Of a DNA stretch of 59,637 bases, positions 1-8,642 are shown piece after piece (the stretch's first letter is position 1; every line of letters begins with the position of its first letter). The DNA is from a virus. Under the pieces are notes generated by a model. That model ran no database searches. It had not been told where the DNA came from and saw only the letters and a program-made list of their open reading frames with translations. Where the stretch lies: the IMG/VR virus record IMGVR_UViG_3300047562_002733, positions 1-59,637 of that record; one strand, written 5' to 3'. Made by a program: the position numbers and the translations under genes.

Positions 1-250
1 GCCCGCGATTGGTTCCAAAGTTACTAAGAACAGGAGTGGCCCCACCCAGATAGCCACGCCAGAACATCTCCAAGATGTCATCGCCAATTCCATTAATCCT
101 TAGATGCTTTTCTGCGGTTGTGGCGCAACGCTTCCACATGTCACGCGGCGTCTCGCCGGGTAGCAAATATCCTTTGCCCAGTACCTGCTGAGCCTCTTCT
201 GTCAACCACTCGGGATGGGTAGGCAGGTTGTTAGGATCAAAAGTAGTCAT
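1..250 (-). CDS. nrdA: Ribonucleotide reductase large subunit, N-terminal part (cut by window edge)
   Basis: The first 82 codons of a gene running leftward out of the window. The translation (MTTFDPNNLPTHPEW..., then ...FWRGYLGGATPVLSNFG) matches the N-terminus of a ribonucleotide reductase catalytic subunit, with the typical substrate-side stretch GGATPVLSNFGT. The ATG at 250-248 overlaps the nrdB stop as TGATG, so the two subunits are translationally coupled. The order nrdB-nrdA is the reverse of the usual nrdAB. The enzyme makes dNDPs for phage replication. Confidence 0.85.
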   Translation of the reverse strand, partial: MTTFDPNNLPTHPEWLTEEAQQVLGKGYLLPGETPRDMWKRCATTAEKHLRINGIGDDILEMFWRGYLGGATPVLSNFGTNRG

Positions 251-1257
251 CAAACGAGCTCCAGAGTCAGAGTGGACAGGTCAACGGCTTCATAGTTCTG
301 GGTGGGCTTCGCCACGTAGCTATCACCAGCCTTTGCGCGAGCAAAGAAGTCATGGCTGACTTGACCCTTTGCCATTGGTTCAAACCAGTCCGCCACGCGA
401 CGAGCCAAGATCACCTCTTGGTCGGTCATGACGATACGGGGCTCCAGCCCCAAGTTCTTCAGGCGATCATTGGCGCGATGCTTAATGTATGCCTTGACAT
501 CATCGAGTTCAATCGGCAAGGCGCCGGCCTGAGGACTGGTAAAAATGTTATCCAGAAACGAGAATTCATTGCCTATGACCGCTTGAAAGCCTTCATAGAT
601 CTCGTTGATTTCGGCTTCAGTAATACCTACCTCTGCCACTAAGTCACGGAATAATTGCGAGGCTCCATCGCTATGCGAGATTTCGTCGATTATACTCCAT
701 GATATAATTTGCTGAATACCCTTGAAGCGCCCGTCTTTGCAAAACGACAACAAGATAGCAAAAGAACTGAACAGGCTTACACCTTCGCCAGCGCCACCAA
801 AGAAGGCCAGTCCAACCTTCTCTGATTCGCATTCAGAAAAGAAGCGCTCGACCTTTTGTTTAGCAATCGGGTCAGAAATAAATTCTTCAAACTCGTTCAG
901 CCCAAGTGTATCGCTAAGGTAATTGTACGCATGAGCATGAATCTGTTCAAAGGCACTGAACACCCGTGCCATTGCGTGAATCTCAGGCTTTGGAAAAATC
1001 CGGCAAATCTCCGTTCCCCAGTGACATCCAATGCCTAGTTCAGCAGACGTGAATCCACGTAAGACGCCAGCAATTAAATCACGTTCTGCCTGAGTCGTAT
1101 TGTGCTGCCAGTCACGGAGATCAGATTCTAGGGCAACTTCCTCGGGCCTCCAGATCGAAGCAACAGCATTTCGAAAGTATTCAAAATACTCCGGGTAATC
1201 AAAGCCATAGTCGAACTTGTAGACCATAGCAGGATGAGTGAGCAAAGATCGAGGCAT
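250..1257 (-). CDS. nrdB: Class I ribonucleotide reductase small (radical) subunit
   Basis: 335 aa, somewhat shorter than E. coli NrdB (376). By alignment with E. coli R2 the di-iron and radical residues are present: E73 in place of Asp84, E104 and H107 in FEQIHAHAY, the tyrosyl-radical residue Y111, then the GEG glutamate and the EISH Glu/His pair. It supplies the radical to NrdA for reducing ribonucleotides. It lies in the leftward nucleotide-metabolism operon, immediately upstream of nrdA. Confidence 0.95.
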   Translation of the reverse strand: MPRSLLTHPAMVYKFDYGFDYPEYFEYFRNAVASIWRPEEVALESDLRDWQHNTTQAERDLIAGVLRGFTSAELGIGCHWGTEICRIFPKPEIHAMARVFSAFEQIHAHAYNYLSDTLGLNEFEEFISDPIAKQKVERFFSECESEKVGLAFFGGAGEGVSLFSSFAILLSFCKDGRFKGIQQIISWSIIDEISHSDGASQLFRDLVAEVGITEAEINEIYEGFQAVIGNEFSFLDNIFTSPQAGALPIELDDVKAYIKHRANDRLKNLGLEPRIVMTDQEVILARRVADWFEPMAKGQVSHDFFARAKAGDSYVAKPTQNYEAVDLSTLTLELV

Positions 1258-1315
1258 ATCGAAAAAAAATGGACCTCTGGCCCAAGTACAGCAAGGTTAG
1301 ACTGCCTAATGACAG

Positions 1316-1618
1316 TTAGTCCAAAAGTTCAGGATTTGCACCGAACTGAGTGTATTGGACCAGTCCTGGAATGGTTGCATTGCATACGGAAAGATCTGAT
1401 GCCATTGAACACTTAATGATCGTCGCTGTCATTGAGAATTTGCTTTGATCAACAGCATCCAGGACTCGATCCTTGACGTAGACCCACTCCTCGGTGTGCC
1501 ACTTGTTCAAATGAAACAAGAACACACAGGCTTCAGCAAAACGAAACTCTTCAATCATCTGCATGACCAGATTAATTGAATTGTTTACATGAGGACCAAA
1601 GCCTGATGCTGTTCCCAT
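1316..1618 (-). CDS. Hypothetical protein (100 aa)
   Basis: Unrecognised soluble protein. Its ATG directly follows the TAG of the upstream 46-aa gene (TAGATG), which supports it as real and translationally coupled. A 58-bp gap separates it from nrdB. No motif seen. Confidence 0.7.
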   Translation of the reverse strand: MGTASGFGPHVNNSINLVMQMIEEFRFAEACVFLFHLNKWHTEEWVYVKDRVLDAVDQSKFSMTATIIKCSMASDLSVCNATIPGLVQYTQFGANPELLD

Positions 1619-1759
1619 CTAATGCCCCTGGCCGCGCCGTAGTTTCCGCGTGCCTTTGCGCTTAGACCGCAGCCCATTGCCTTGCCGAGTCTTTTTGCCA
1701 GGGCGCTCGATTGTGATAGTAGCGCCACTCAGCGTCTTTTTCTTGTTGCCGGTTTTCAT
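1619..1759 (-). CDS. Small Lys/Arg-rich basic protein (46 aa)
   Basis: Short ORF filling the space between two coupled genes: its ATG overlaps the upstream stop (ATGA at 1759-1756) and its TAG abuts the next ATG. The C-terminal half is dense in Lys/Arg/Gly (RSKRKGTRKLRRGQGH), so nucleic-acid binding is plausible. No family recognised. Confidence 0.65.
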   Translation of the reverse strand: MKTGNKKKTLSGATITIERPGKKTRQGNGLRSKRKGTRKLRRGQGH

Positions 1760-1980
1760 GGATGAAATCCGATATGGGTCATTGCTTCGCTTGGCACTTT
1801 AGCGGAAGAGATCATGGCCTGTCGGAGAACCCATTGAGTTGCAGCCCTTTGCTTGAACCATCCTTCGAGGAGTGTCTTCGAGATTTCCTTCAACTGGTTC
1901 GCGTCGGACGATTCGTCAATCGCACGCATGAACCGCTCTTTCTCGAAAGATTGGCTCATCGTTAACTCAAATGGATTCAT
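1756..1980 (-). CDS. NblA-like small protein (candidate phycobilisome degradation adaptor)
   Basis: 74 aa. Residues about 3-50 (NPFELTMSQSFEKERFMRAI... L-EISKTLLEGWFKQRA... VLRQ) follow the pattern of NblA proteins: a [E/K]LT--Q-F start, then a helix pair with Leu/Gln/Arg spacing and an L(R/K) near the C-terminus. NblA tags phycobilisomes for Clp proteolysis, and freshwater and marine cyanophages are known to carry it. Here it is longer at the C-terminus and the match is by eye only, so it could be an unrelated helical hairpin. GGAG precedes the ATG. Confidence 0.42.
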   Translation of the reverse strand: MNPFELTMSQSFEKERFMRAIDESSDANQLKEISKTLLEGWFKQRAATQWVLRQAMISSAKVPSEAMTHIGFHP

Positions 1981-2027
1981 GTGCTCCGGACGCTGCCGCC
2001 TTAGTCTAGGTTAGTTTTCCTAGCATG

Positions 2028-2213
2028 CTAAACGCCTGGCTCATGAAGTCCAGCCGTCTTTTCCAAAGAAAAAACGTATTTTTCGATCGCTCCTAAGATT
2101 TGTTTCCACTCAGGATGCTTGGCAGCGTAAAACCGAATTGTGTCTAGTGCGTCTTCATAAGCGTCAGCCTCGGTCTTGAAGCAATAGCTCGCAGAGTTGG
2201 GCGTAACCACCAA
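2028..2213 (-). CDS. Hypothetical protein (61 aa)
   Basis: Same strand and operon as its neighbours. It overlaps the 3' end of the glutaredoxin-like gene by 50 nt, more than usual here. Helical composition, no motif recognised. A real but minor gene is the likeliest reading. Confidence 0.5.
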   Translation of the reverse strand: MVVTPNSASYCFKTEADAYEDALDTIRFYAAKHPEWKQILGAIEKYVFSLEKTAGLHEPGV

Positions 2214-2394
2214 TCAACTCCTTTCCTAGGGGTGTTATCAAATAGATTGCCGGCAGCACTGGCCACTCGTCGCATTCCTCGTCCTTTGTTTTATATTCGG
2301 CACCACAATAATCAAGCAAGGCCTTTGCTTGCGAGCAATTATCACACCCGTCGCATACGTAAACGAGATACTCATTGTCCGCTTTACTGGTCAA
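2164..2394 (-). CDS. Glutaredoxin-like protein
   Basis: 76 aa, glutaredoxin size. It has the redox pair C17-x-x-C20 (CDNC) followed by AKALLDYCGAEY, a cis-Pro site at VLPAI (P48) and a GG motif at residues 62-63 before the last helix, the glutaredoxin fold order. It is probably the electron donor for the phage ribonucleotide reductase, as NrdC is in T4. Extra cysteines (C14, C30, C41) are unusual. Confidence 0.75.
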   Translation of the reverse strand: MTSKADNEYLVYVCDGCDNCSQAKALLDYCGAEYKTKDEECDEWPVLPAIYLITPLGKELIGGYAQLCELLLQDRG

Positions 2395-3958
2395 TTGTTA
2401 AAGTCTCTCCAAGGACTTGCTCCGCATGACACAGTATTCCTTCGTTTGCCTGTAGTTTTATAGTTGGACTGATAATCGCCCTGAGGGACCTTGTGTACTG
2501 CGGTTCGCAAATCACCAGGAACACCATCAACATATCAACAGTAACGGATTCGGCATAGTTCTCAAGCTCGACAATGCGATTCCACAACCAGAGATGTGAC
2601 GGACCCTGTAATTTATCCATCAAAGGCCTGAGCCTTGCCCTGTCATTAGGGAAATGCACGTAATAACGAAGAACACGTTTCTCTACTTGATTTCGCACCC
2701 AGGATGGAGAAGGCTTTTGCCAAACACCAGAATGCCTGATCTTTGGCAGGCTTTTGTTCCAGTTTACAGCAAGCTTGACCGCCGCTTTTTGATCTGCTGC
2801 CAAGATTTTTGCAGCCTTGTCGATATAAAACTGCCTCAGCGCTGGTGACCTAATCGACTCAACAAGATTCCTTACTGCCTGCTCAATAGCAGAAAACCCT
2901 TGTGTGTCAGAGCGGTCAATATTGGCAAGCCAGCAATCAAGTTGCCAGTCCAGCCATTGCGGAGCGCTTTCAATAAGGCTATGCAAATCCGTATCCTCGC
3001 GGATACAGTCGTCCGGATCCTTGCCGGATGGCAACTGAGCAACAGTCAGGGTCAGTTCACCCTGGCATGCCATTGGACCAGCGACCTTAACGAAATGCTC
3101 TATGGCTTTTAGGCCGCCACTATCTCCATCGTAACACAGAACAAAACGCTTACAGGTTCGACTTAGCCGCTTAATCGTTTGCGGCAATGGCGCAGCAGTA
3201 CCTTGAATAGCTACGACATTCTTTATTCCGTATTGGTGCATGCTAATGACATCAAAATGCCCTTCAACGAAGACCATGTATCCAGAAAGCCTGGCGGCTT
3301 CAACCGCTCGATGTTCATTGAATAAAATGGCACTCTTATCAAAGATCTCGCTTGACTTGGAATTCTTATATTTCTGACTGGATTGGCTATCGTATATTTG
3401 CCGACCGGTAAACCCAATTAAATTACCTCGATGGTCATGAATTGGGATAGTCACACGCCCAGCAAAGTAGCCGGACTGAGCCCATCCCAGTTCAAACTCC
3501 TTGGAGGTGGATGCTTTTATCCCTCTGAAACGCAGCCATTCTCTCGCCTGGAGACCACCTGTGGATTTGATTCCATCCCTAAAGGTAGAATGTTCTGCCT
3601 TGATCTGATCTAGCGCATTCTTTCGCTGTAATGCAAGCCTGTATGCTTCCTCGGGATCTAGATTATCATACTCAACCGAAATAGAATGTTTGTCTGCTAT
3701 TCGGTTAACTGCATCCGAGAAATCAATACTAAACTTCTGTCGTACATAAGAGATCGCGTCACTGCCGCCGCCACAAGCAAAGCAGAAGCACATTCCTTTA
3801 TCATCGTTGATTGTTAACGATGGGTTGGAATCTGCGTGCCAAGGACATAATGTAATAGCCTCTTTCCCGATCTTTTTGAAGGCAATTCCTTCTGCCTTCA
3901 GGATTTCGGTCAAGGGAATCTCCCTGATCCTTTTGATCGTAGACTCTTTGATCCCCAT
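2384..3958 (-). CDS. DnaG-type DNA primase
   Basis: 524 aa. An N-terminal CHC2 zinc finger (C38-x2-H41-x17-C59-x2-C62) is followed by the primase core with a Toprim domain: MVFVEGHFDV (catalytic Glu) and CYDGDSGG (metal-binding DGD). It synthesises RNA primers with the DnaB-type helicase encoded at 14959-16743. It overlaps the glutaredoxin gene start by 11 nt. Confidence 0.93.
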   Translation of the reverse strand: MGIKESTIKRIREIPLTEILKAEGIAFKKIGKEAITLCPWHADSNPSLTINDDKGMCFCFACGGGSDAISYVRQKFSIDFSDAVNRIADKHSISVEYDNLDPEEAYRLALQRKNALDQIKAEHSTFRDGIKSTGGLQAREWLRFRGIKASTSKEFELGWAQSGYFAGRVTIPIHDHRGNLIGFTGRQIYDSQSSQKYKNSKSSEIFDKSAILFNEHRAVEAARLSGYMVFVEGHFDVISMHQYGIKNVVAIQGTAAPLPQTIKRLSRTCKRFVLCYDGDSGGLKAIEHFVKVAGPMACQGELTLTVAQLPSGKDPDDCIREDTDLHSLIESAPQWLDWQLDCWLANIDRSDTQGFSAIEQAVRNLVESIRSPALRQFYIDKAAKILAADQKAAVKLAVNWNKSLPKIRHSGVWQKPSPSWVRNQVEKRVLRYYVHFPNDRARLRPLMDKLQGPSHLWLWNRIVELENYAESVTVDMLMVFLVICEPQYTRSLRAIISPTIKLQANEGILCHAEQVLGETLTIDQ

Positions 3959-3980
3959 TGGGCGCTCCGTTTGGCCCAGT

Positions 3981-4622
3981 CTACTTCAATGGCAGGTAGT
4001 TGCCAAGCTCACTCCTGAGGGCCTTGGAGGGCTCGCCAGAGCGGGTCCGACAGAAGCGCAGCAGCTTATTCAGGAACGCCTCTGGCATTTTGTCTAGGGC
4101 CTCCTCGACATCACGGACGAACGGCTCAAGGCGGTCGATCTCGTCAGGCTCCAGGGCCTTGCTGGGGTTTGCCTGATCTTTGAGTTCAAGCGGCGGACCC
4201 GAGCACGCTGACTTTGTGTCCTGCCACTCCTTGAGGCTAATACCTAGATCAATACTAATCTCAAGATCAGTATAGCCTTTGTTTAGCATACGACGGCCTT
4301 TCACCCATAGCTCTCGCATTCGATGGGTCAAACGCATTGAATACGTTTTATCCCTGATGTAATGAAGGATACTGCCACGAATATATGGAACAGCCAGGGA
4401 GGAAAATCGCATCGGCATGCCAGTCTCCTCGTTCAATAGCTCTGGGTCATACTTTGCTGCTGCCTGGCATAAGCCCTCGAAAGCGGCAGACTCCAGGATT
4501 GCGTATTCAATATTTGTAGAGCGATGATATTTCCACGCAATATTTCTTGCTAAGTTCAGGTTGCAGCCAGCAAGGATCTGCTGCTCACCGCTCAGCCTAA
4601 GGTCTTTATTCTTTTTGGTCAT
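3981..4622 (-). CDS. Sigma-70-family factor, short (regions 2-3, weak 4)
   Basis: 213 aa. Residues about 22-105 match sigma region 2: ARNIAWKYH, then E--AFEGLCQAAAKYDP and RFSSLAVPYIRGSILHYIRD, which corresponds to the core-binding helix and the -10-recognition RF--YA---IR--I---IR pattern. Region 3 follows. Region 4 is poorly recognisable, so DNA recognition may be altered. Start overlaps the terminase stop (TAATG). It is the first of two sigma factors in the window and may direct a phage gene class. Confidence 0.8.
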   Translation of the reverse strand: MTKKNKDLRLSGEQQILAGCNLNLARNIAWKYHRSTNIEYAILESAAFEGLCQAAAKYDPELLNEETGMPMRFSSLAVPYIRGSILHYIRDKTYSMRLTHRMRELWVKGRRMLNKGYTDLEISIDLGISLKEWQDTKSACSGPPLELKDQANPSKALEPDEIDRLEPFVRDVEEALDKMPEAFLNKLLRFCRTRSGEPSKALRSELGNYLPLK

Positions 4623-6148
4623 TACCAGACATCAAAGCGAGACAATTCCGCTGGCAATGCAGCGGCACGTCCCCAGTGTACTTCAGTAATCTGCTGAGGG
4701 GTGCGTTGATTCATGTAATTAATGCACTGAGCTACGCTGTCACAAATGTCATCATTCTTGGCTGCAGGAAACAGGGTGAATTCATTAATAAAAGCATCAA
4801 GCCAATCGACGTTCGAAGGTAGGTAGACGTTACCGGCTTCCACTGTAGGAACAATGCCAGCCAGTCTTGCGGCCTTCGACTTGTCACCAGGCTTGTATCC
4901 AATCAGACCTGGAATGCGGCTCTGTAAAATCTGGAATACGGCGTGACCATTTGCGGCTAGCTCGATGATAACACCGCTTAGCTGATGTTTCTCCCTCATG
5001 CTTAACATCATGGAAATAGTCCCAGTTATGTCCGTTTTTGTTCGACTCATGTCAAGCACATAGAACTTGTTTTGCGACTGCCCAATGACGGTCCCAACAA
5101 CATAGTCAGAGTTTTTGCTATTGGTGAATGTGCAGTCCATGCTAAGCATGACCCTGTCCATAGGGGGCAGATTCTGTTTGGAGTCGTAGTATTTCCACCA
5201 GGAGGCATTGAACATATTGCCTTCCAGTGGAGCAGGGCGCTGCTGATAGAGTGCAGCCCATTCCCTTGGTCCCACAACTTGACGGATGCGATTAAGGTCA
5301 ATCTCGTCGTACCGTTGTGGGCACAATGCGATCCCAGGCTCCTCTCTCCAGTCAGGAATCACCTCGCAATGAGAAGGCAGGGGAGGCCTGGAGCCTGGAT
5401 CCTCGCTGAGGGCAGGCAAGTCAATGATTGTCCAGTTCTCTCGATACTTTTCAGGGACACTAGCCTCAAGTTCAAGCACCCGTCCAGTCAGGTCAGCCTC
5501 GCCCCATCTGGTGGCAACAATAACAATTGCGCTATCGCCAGGCTCAAGGCGAGTGTAAAGCGAGCCCTGATAAAAGGACCACAGCTTCTCCATCGTCCTG
5601 GGACTATCAGCCTCTTCCCTCCCTTTGATTGTGTCATCAGCAATGATCAAGTTCGCGGATCGGCCAGTCACAGAGCCTCCAATGCCAACCGCCCAGCAAC
5701 TGCCACCAGCCTCGGTTCCCCAACGATTGACGGCCTTTGCACCTTGATCTAACTTGCCACCGGCCTGCCCGTAATACTCTCTTGCTTCTTTCGAGAATGT
5801 TTCAGCAAGTTCAGCGCTGTATGAACAAATTGCTACATTCTTAGAAGGATGCGCCAACAGAAATGCTGCAGGAAGCAGCCTGGAAGACAACAAGCTCTTG
5901 CCAGTCCTGGGCGGAACAGAAACGATTAGCCGCTTACATTCTCCATCGATAACTTTCTGTAGTTGCTTGATTAGCGTCGCATGGAACCTATAGAACCTGT
6001 AATTAGGAAACACCTCTTTAATCATCTTGTGAAAGATGACGTTTTGCCCGCCTTGACTAGCCTTGGATTTTGCGTCCCTAAGCTCTTTGACAAGCCCGAC
6101 CTGGGCTGCCATGCTAGATAGATATTTACTACCAACAGATTTTGGCAT
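4622..6148 (-). CDS. terL: Terminase large subunit
   Basis: 508 aa. ATPase domain with Walker A PPRTGKS (79-85), Walker B LIIADD (167-172) and coupling motif VATRWGEADLTGR. The C-terminal RNase-H-like nuclease has SMDCTF (D338), a second Asp at 348 and a late Asp cluster (KNDDICDS). It cuts and translocates DNA into proheads. It overlaps terS at one end and the sigma gene at the other. Confidence 0.95.
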   Translation of the reverse strand: MPKSVGSKYLSSMAAQVGLVKELRDAKSKASQGGQNVIFHKMIKEVFPNYRFYRFHATLIKQLQKVIDGECKRLIVSVPPRTGKSLLSSRLLPAAFLLAHPSKNVAICSYSAELAETFSKEAREYYGQAGGKLDQGAKAVNRWGTEAGGSCWAVGIGGSVTGRSANLIIADDTIKGREEADSPRTMEKLWSFYQGSLYTRLEPGDSAIVIVATRWGEADLTGRVLELEASVPEKYRENWTIIDLPALSEDPGSRPPLPSHCEVIPDWREEPGIALCPQRYDEIDLNRIRQVVGPREWAALYQQRPAPLEGNMFNASWWKYYDSKQNLPPMDRVMLSMDCTFTNSKNSDYVVGTVIGQSQNKFYVLDMSRTKTDITGTISMMLSMREKHQLSGVIIELAANGHAVFQILQSRIPGLIGYKPGDKSKAARLAGIVPTVEAGNVYLPSNVDWLDAFINEFTLFPAAKNDDICDSVAQCINYMNQRTPQQITEVHWGRAAALPAELSRFDVW

Positions 6149-6768
6149 TACTCTTCGATCTCAAACTCGTAAGGGTTTTCTTCGCTAAGTTCTTCTACTC
6201 GAACTTTTTCGACTTCGCTATCAACCACCTCAAGTAACTCATTGATACCTAGGGCATTACCCCATTCTTCCCTTGATTGCTCATTGATACTCGCTGCAGC
6301 CTTTAGCAGACCGCTGATCTGGTTCATTGGGATCTCTTCGTCTTCTTCTTCAGCTTTTGCAATTCTTTTACCAAGGACACGTATCAAATCCTCCGACACT
6401 CTTGACATAATACGAGCACGACGTTCCGAAGATCGCCTGAATTCAGCGATTGCTTCTCGATGCGTGTTTCGTTGGAGTTTTTCTGCTTGTCTCCAGGCTA
6501 ATGCCATTTGATCTTTCTGCCAAGCAGCAATACGCTTATCCCAGTTATACTTTTCCGACCATTTTGATAATGAAGCTTGCGCATGACCTGTCATCACCGA
6601 AAGCTCGGTAAGTGACCGACCGCTGCTCATACGTAAGTAATTCTGAAAGGCGGCATACTGATCGGCGCTTTCGTGCCGACCAGCATCTCGCACCTTGTAC
6701 CCTCTCCTGAAGTTATAAATTGGCCCAGGATCTCCAGAAGGGTAAGGGGCTTCGCGCCATTCACTCAC
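6148..6768 (-). CDS. terS: Terminase small subunit (probable)
   Basis: 206 aa, GTG start overlapping the upstream stop. Residues about 45-75 look like a helix-turn-helix (RSLTELSVMTGHAQASLSKW), followed by a long charged helical region and an acidic tail, the usual TerS layout. Position immediately upstream of terL supports the call. Confidence 0.78.
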   Translation of the reverse strand: MSEWREAPYPSGDPGPIYNFRRGYKVRDAGRHESADQYAAFQNYLRMSSGRSLTELSVMTGHAQASLSKWSEKYNWDKRIAAWQKDQMALAWRQAEKLQRNTHREAIAEFRRSSERRARIMSRVSEDLIRVLGKRIAKAEEEDEEIPMNQISGLLKAAASINEQSREEWGNALGINELLEVVDSEVEKVRVEELSEENPYEFEIEE

Positions 6769-6988
6769 TTTCGCTACGCCTATTCCAAAGCAACATATTG
6801 TTCCGGCTTAGGGCTAGTTTGATGTCTTTCTTGAACTGTTTAATGCCTCTTCTGGAGTCGGAAGGAGTGGCAGGGCCGACCACTATTGTGCCATTGGCAT
6901 GCTTGAAGATAGCATGCTTCTTGCATCTGACCAGTACGAATCCATATTCTTTGGCCAGTTCAACGTAATCTCTCTTGGGTCTACTCAT
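6761..6988 (-). CDS. HicA-like / dsRBD-fold small protein without a HicB partner
   Basis: 75 aa. The stretch EYGFVLVRCKKHAIFKHANG followed by a PATPSDSRRG loop and a helix resembles HicA mRNA interferase-fold proteins (GF-lvR---H-i--h-nG). The usual catalytic His lies in a similar KHAIF context. No HicB antitoxin is adjacent: the neighbours are dNMP kinase and TerS. It may be a non-toxic RNA-binding relative or an orphan toxin. Confidence 0.55.
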   Translation of the reverse strand: MSRPKRDYVELAKEYGFVLVRCKKHAIFKHANGTIVVGPATPSDSRRGIKQFKKDIKLALSRNNMLLWNRRSESE

Positions 6989-7568
6989 TCAGAGGGGTGC
7001 GCTCAGCCCATCCTAGCACAAGCTCTCGGACCGCGTCTTGGTACTCAAGTACAGATCCATTATTGGTGACAGAGACGCGGGTGACGCCAGGCAGGTCAAT
7101 ATACGAACGGCTATCGCCCTCAAAAGAGAAACCATCGCGATACACACGAATGAGCAACGTATTCTCGCGGCCAAAGAGGTCAATAACAGGCTCTGCTTCG
7201 GCAGCAAAACCGCTATCAGAAGAAACAAACAATTGATTGTTTGGATACATCTTGATTGTCTTCGCTAAACTGCGAGCCGCCAAACGACCGAAAATGTCTT
7301 GACCAAGCTTGGGCTTCAGCCAGTCTTCGCTGAAAGATATTTGAATATCCCTGTAGCTCATGTCACTAAAAAGTTCGGTTGGCTTTGACTTGGTCGCTTC
7401 CAACACATCAACCTCAACGTCCGACAGTTGAAATGCGGCCTTGATAGCATCTTTTATTGGGCGACTGAACTTGAACGCATGGGCACCAAGCGAGTGGACT
7501 AAATAGTCAGCGGCGGTGTCCTTACCGCAACGGGGGCAGCCATTCAGAAGTATTAGCTTGCGATTCAT
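6981..7568 (-). CDS. Deoxynucleoside monophosphate kinase-like P-loop kinase
   Basis: 195 aa. N-terminal P-loop GCPRCGKDT (10-18) directly after a hydrophobic strand, then a Y/F-S-R-P-(I/L) substrate-side segment and a SDSGF switch-like motif, as in phage dNMP kinases. It would phosphorylate dNMPs to feed the dNTP pool alongside RNR and ThyX. Start overlap with the upstream gene is ATGA. Confidence 0.75.
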   Translation of the reverse strand: MNRKLILLNGCPRCGKDTAADYLVHSLGAHAFKFSRPIKDAIKAAFQLSDVEVDVLEATKSKPTELFSDMSYRDIQISFSEDWLKPKLGQDIFGRLAARSLAKTIKMYPNNQLFVSSDSGFAAEAEPVIDLFGRENTLLIRVYRDGFSFEGDSRSYIDLPGVTRVSVTNNGSVLEYQDAVRELVLGWAERTPLNE

Positions 7569-7981
7569 TTTACTCGCCCCGCTTCAGAGATCGGCAGCGG
7601 CACCAGGCCATCGGTGGGAATGTAGACAACGGTTTTTTCGCCATTGCCATTTGCTTGTTCCTGAAGGCCTTGGATATACAGCCAACGAAGATAGCTTTCG
7701 CTATTGCCAAGCTCTTTTTTTAATGCAGCGATTGCCTTGGCACTGCCTTCTGCCCTGGTGACCTCGGCATTGGCTTCAAGCTCTGCCGACTCTTGTTTTG
7801 CTTTAGCTTCCAGGACACGAACTTGACGAGTAGATTCCGCTTCCATCAAGGCGGCCTTGCCAGCCAGTGTGCGGTTGTAGACGCCTAGCTGAGGCATCCC
7901 CCAAAGGACCAGAGTCAAGGCACCAGCGCAGACAGCGCCAATTGCGATCAGTTGAACGAAGCCTTTGTCGTTAGTAGTCAT
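7565..7981 (-). CDS. Membrane-anchored coiled-coil protein, SPFH-like C-terminal part
   Basis: 138 aa. One transmembrane segment (about 9-29), then a long Ala/Glu/Lys helix with EAKAKQESAELEANAEVTRAEG, and a short strand end VVYIPTDGLVPLP. The helix plus the YIP(T/S)DG end resembles the C-terminal third of SPFH (prohibitin/HflK) proteins; the SPFH domain itself is absent. It may sit in the host inner membrane. Confidence 0.5.
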   Translation of the reverse strand: MTTNDKGFVQLIAIGAVCAGALTLVLWGMPQLGVYNRTLAGKAALMEAESTRQVRVLEAKAKQESAELEANAEVTRAEGSAKAIAALKKELGNSESYLRWLYIQGLQEQANGNGEKTVVYIPTDGLVPLPISEAGRVK

Positions 7982-7994
7982 GATTTACACCAGA

Positions 7995-8642
7995 TTAAAC
8001 CCATTCAAGGGCGGAACAGATTGACGGCATTTGCTGCTTCATAATCCCTTTGATGTCTTGAGCAATCATTCGATGCTCTAACTGAGTTTCGATAGCGGCT
8101 CTTATTTCCACATAATGAATAAATGAGCGAATAGTGCCGGACATGTAAAGACGGGTTGGAGTGCCTAGCGGCAGAATACTGCGAGCGCATTCTTTTGCAA
8201 CCCCACAATACAGCATGTTACCGTAAATGCTCAGCAAGTCGCTATAAGCTTTTTCTATTTTTTTGTGAAAATTCAGAATAAGTTTTTGTTCGAGATCGTC
8301 ATGACTTGCTTGTTTGTTTTTTACGTCTTGCCTCCTAATTCGTGGCAGTAAAAGTTTGGGAAGGCTGCTTACGTCACTATAGCGTTGCGAAAATTCTTGA
8401 AAGCTAAAAGATCGATGCCTTAAGACTTGAGCAGCGATAGCACGAGTTGTATTGATCTCGACCTGCATCGAAGCCATCTCAAATGGGCTCCAATGTTTGT
8501 GCTTGATCAGATACCGGATTAGCCGTGAAGCCGTATCCGACAAAGCTTGATTTGATGGATTGCTAACCCTTGCCATGTAAACTATATTTTCTTCTGCTTT
8601 TGGGGTAATTGAAACAAGCGAAGCGGAATGGATTTCAAGCAT
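7995..8642 (-). CDS. thyX: Flavin-dependent thymidylate synthase
   Basis: 215 aa, normal length for ThyX. Carries the signature RHR-x7-S (R75-S85, RHRSFSFQEFS) and the C-terminal E-R-----Q-EHR segment. It methylates dUMP to dTMP using FAD and methylenetetrahydrofolate. Start overlaps the upstream stop as TAATG. Confidence 0.95.
   Translation of the reverse strand: MLEIHSASLVSITPKAEENIVYMARVSNPSNQALSDTASRLIRYLIKHKHWSPFEMASMQVEINTTRAIAAQVLRHRSFSFQEFSQRYSDVSSLPKLLLPRIRRQDVKNKQASHDDLEQKLILNFHKKIEKAYSDLLSIYGNMLYCGVAKECARSILPLGTPTRLYMSGTIRSFIHYVEIRAAIETQLEHRMIAQDIKGIMKQQMPSICSALEWV

Noticed and set aside
5072-5752. 226-aa plus-strand ORF
   Set aside because: Antisense to terL, with no start signal or recognisable domain.
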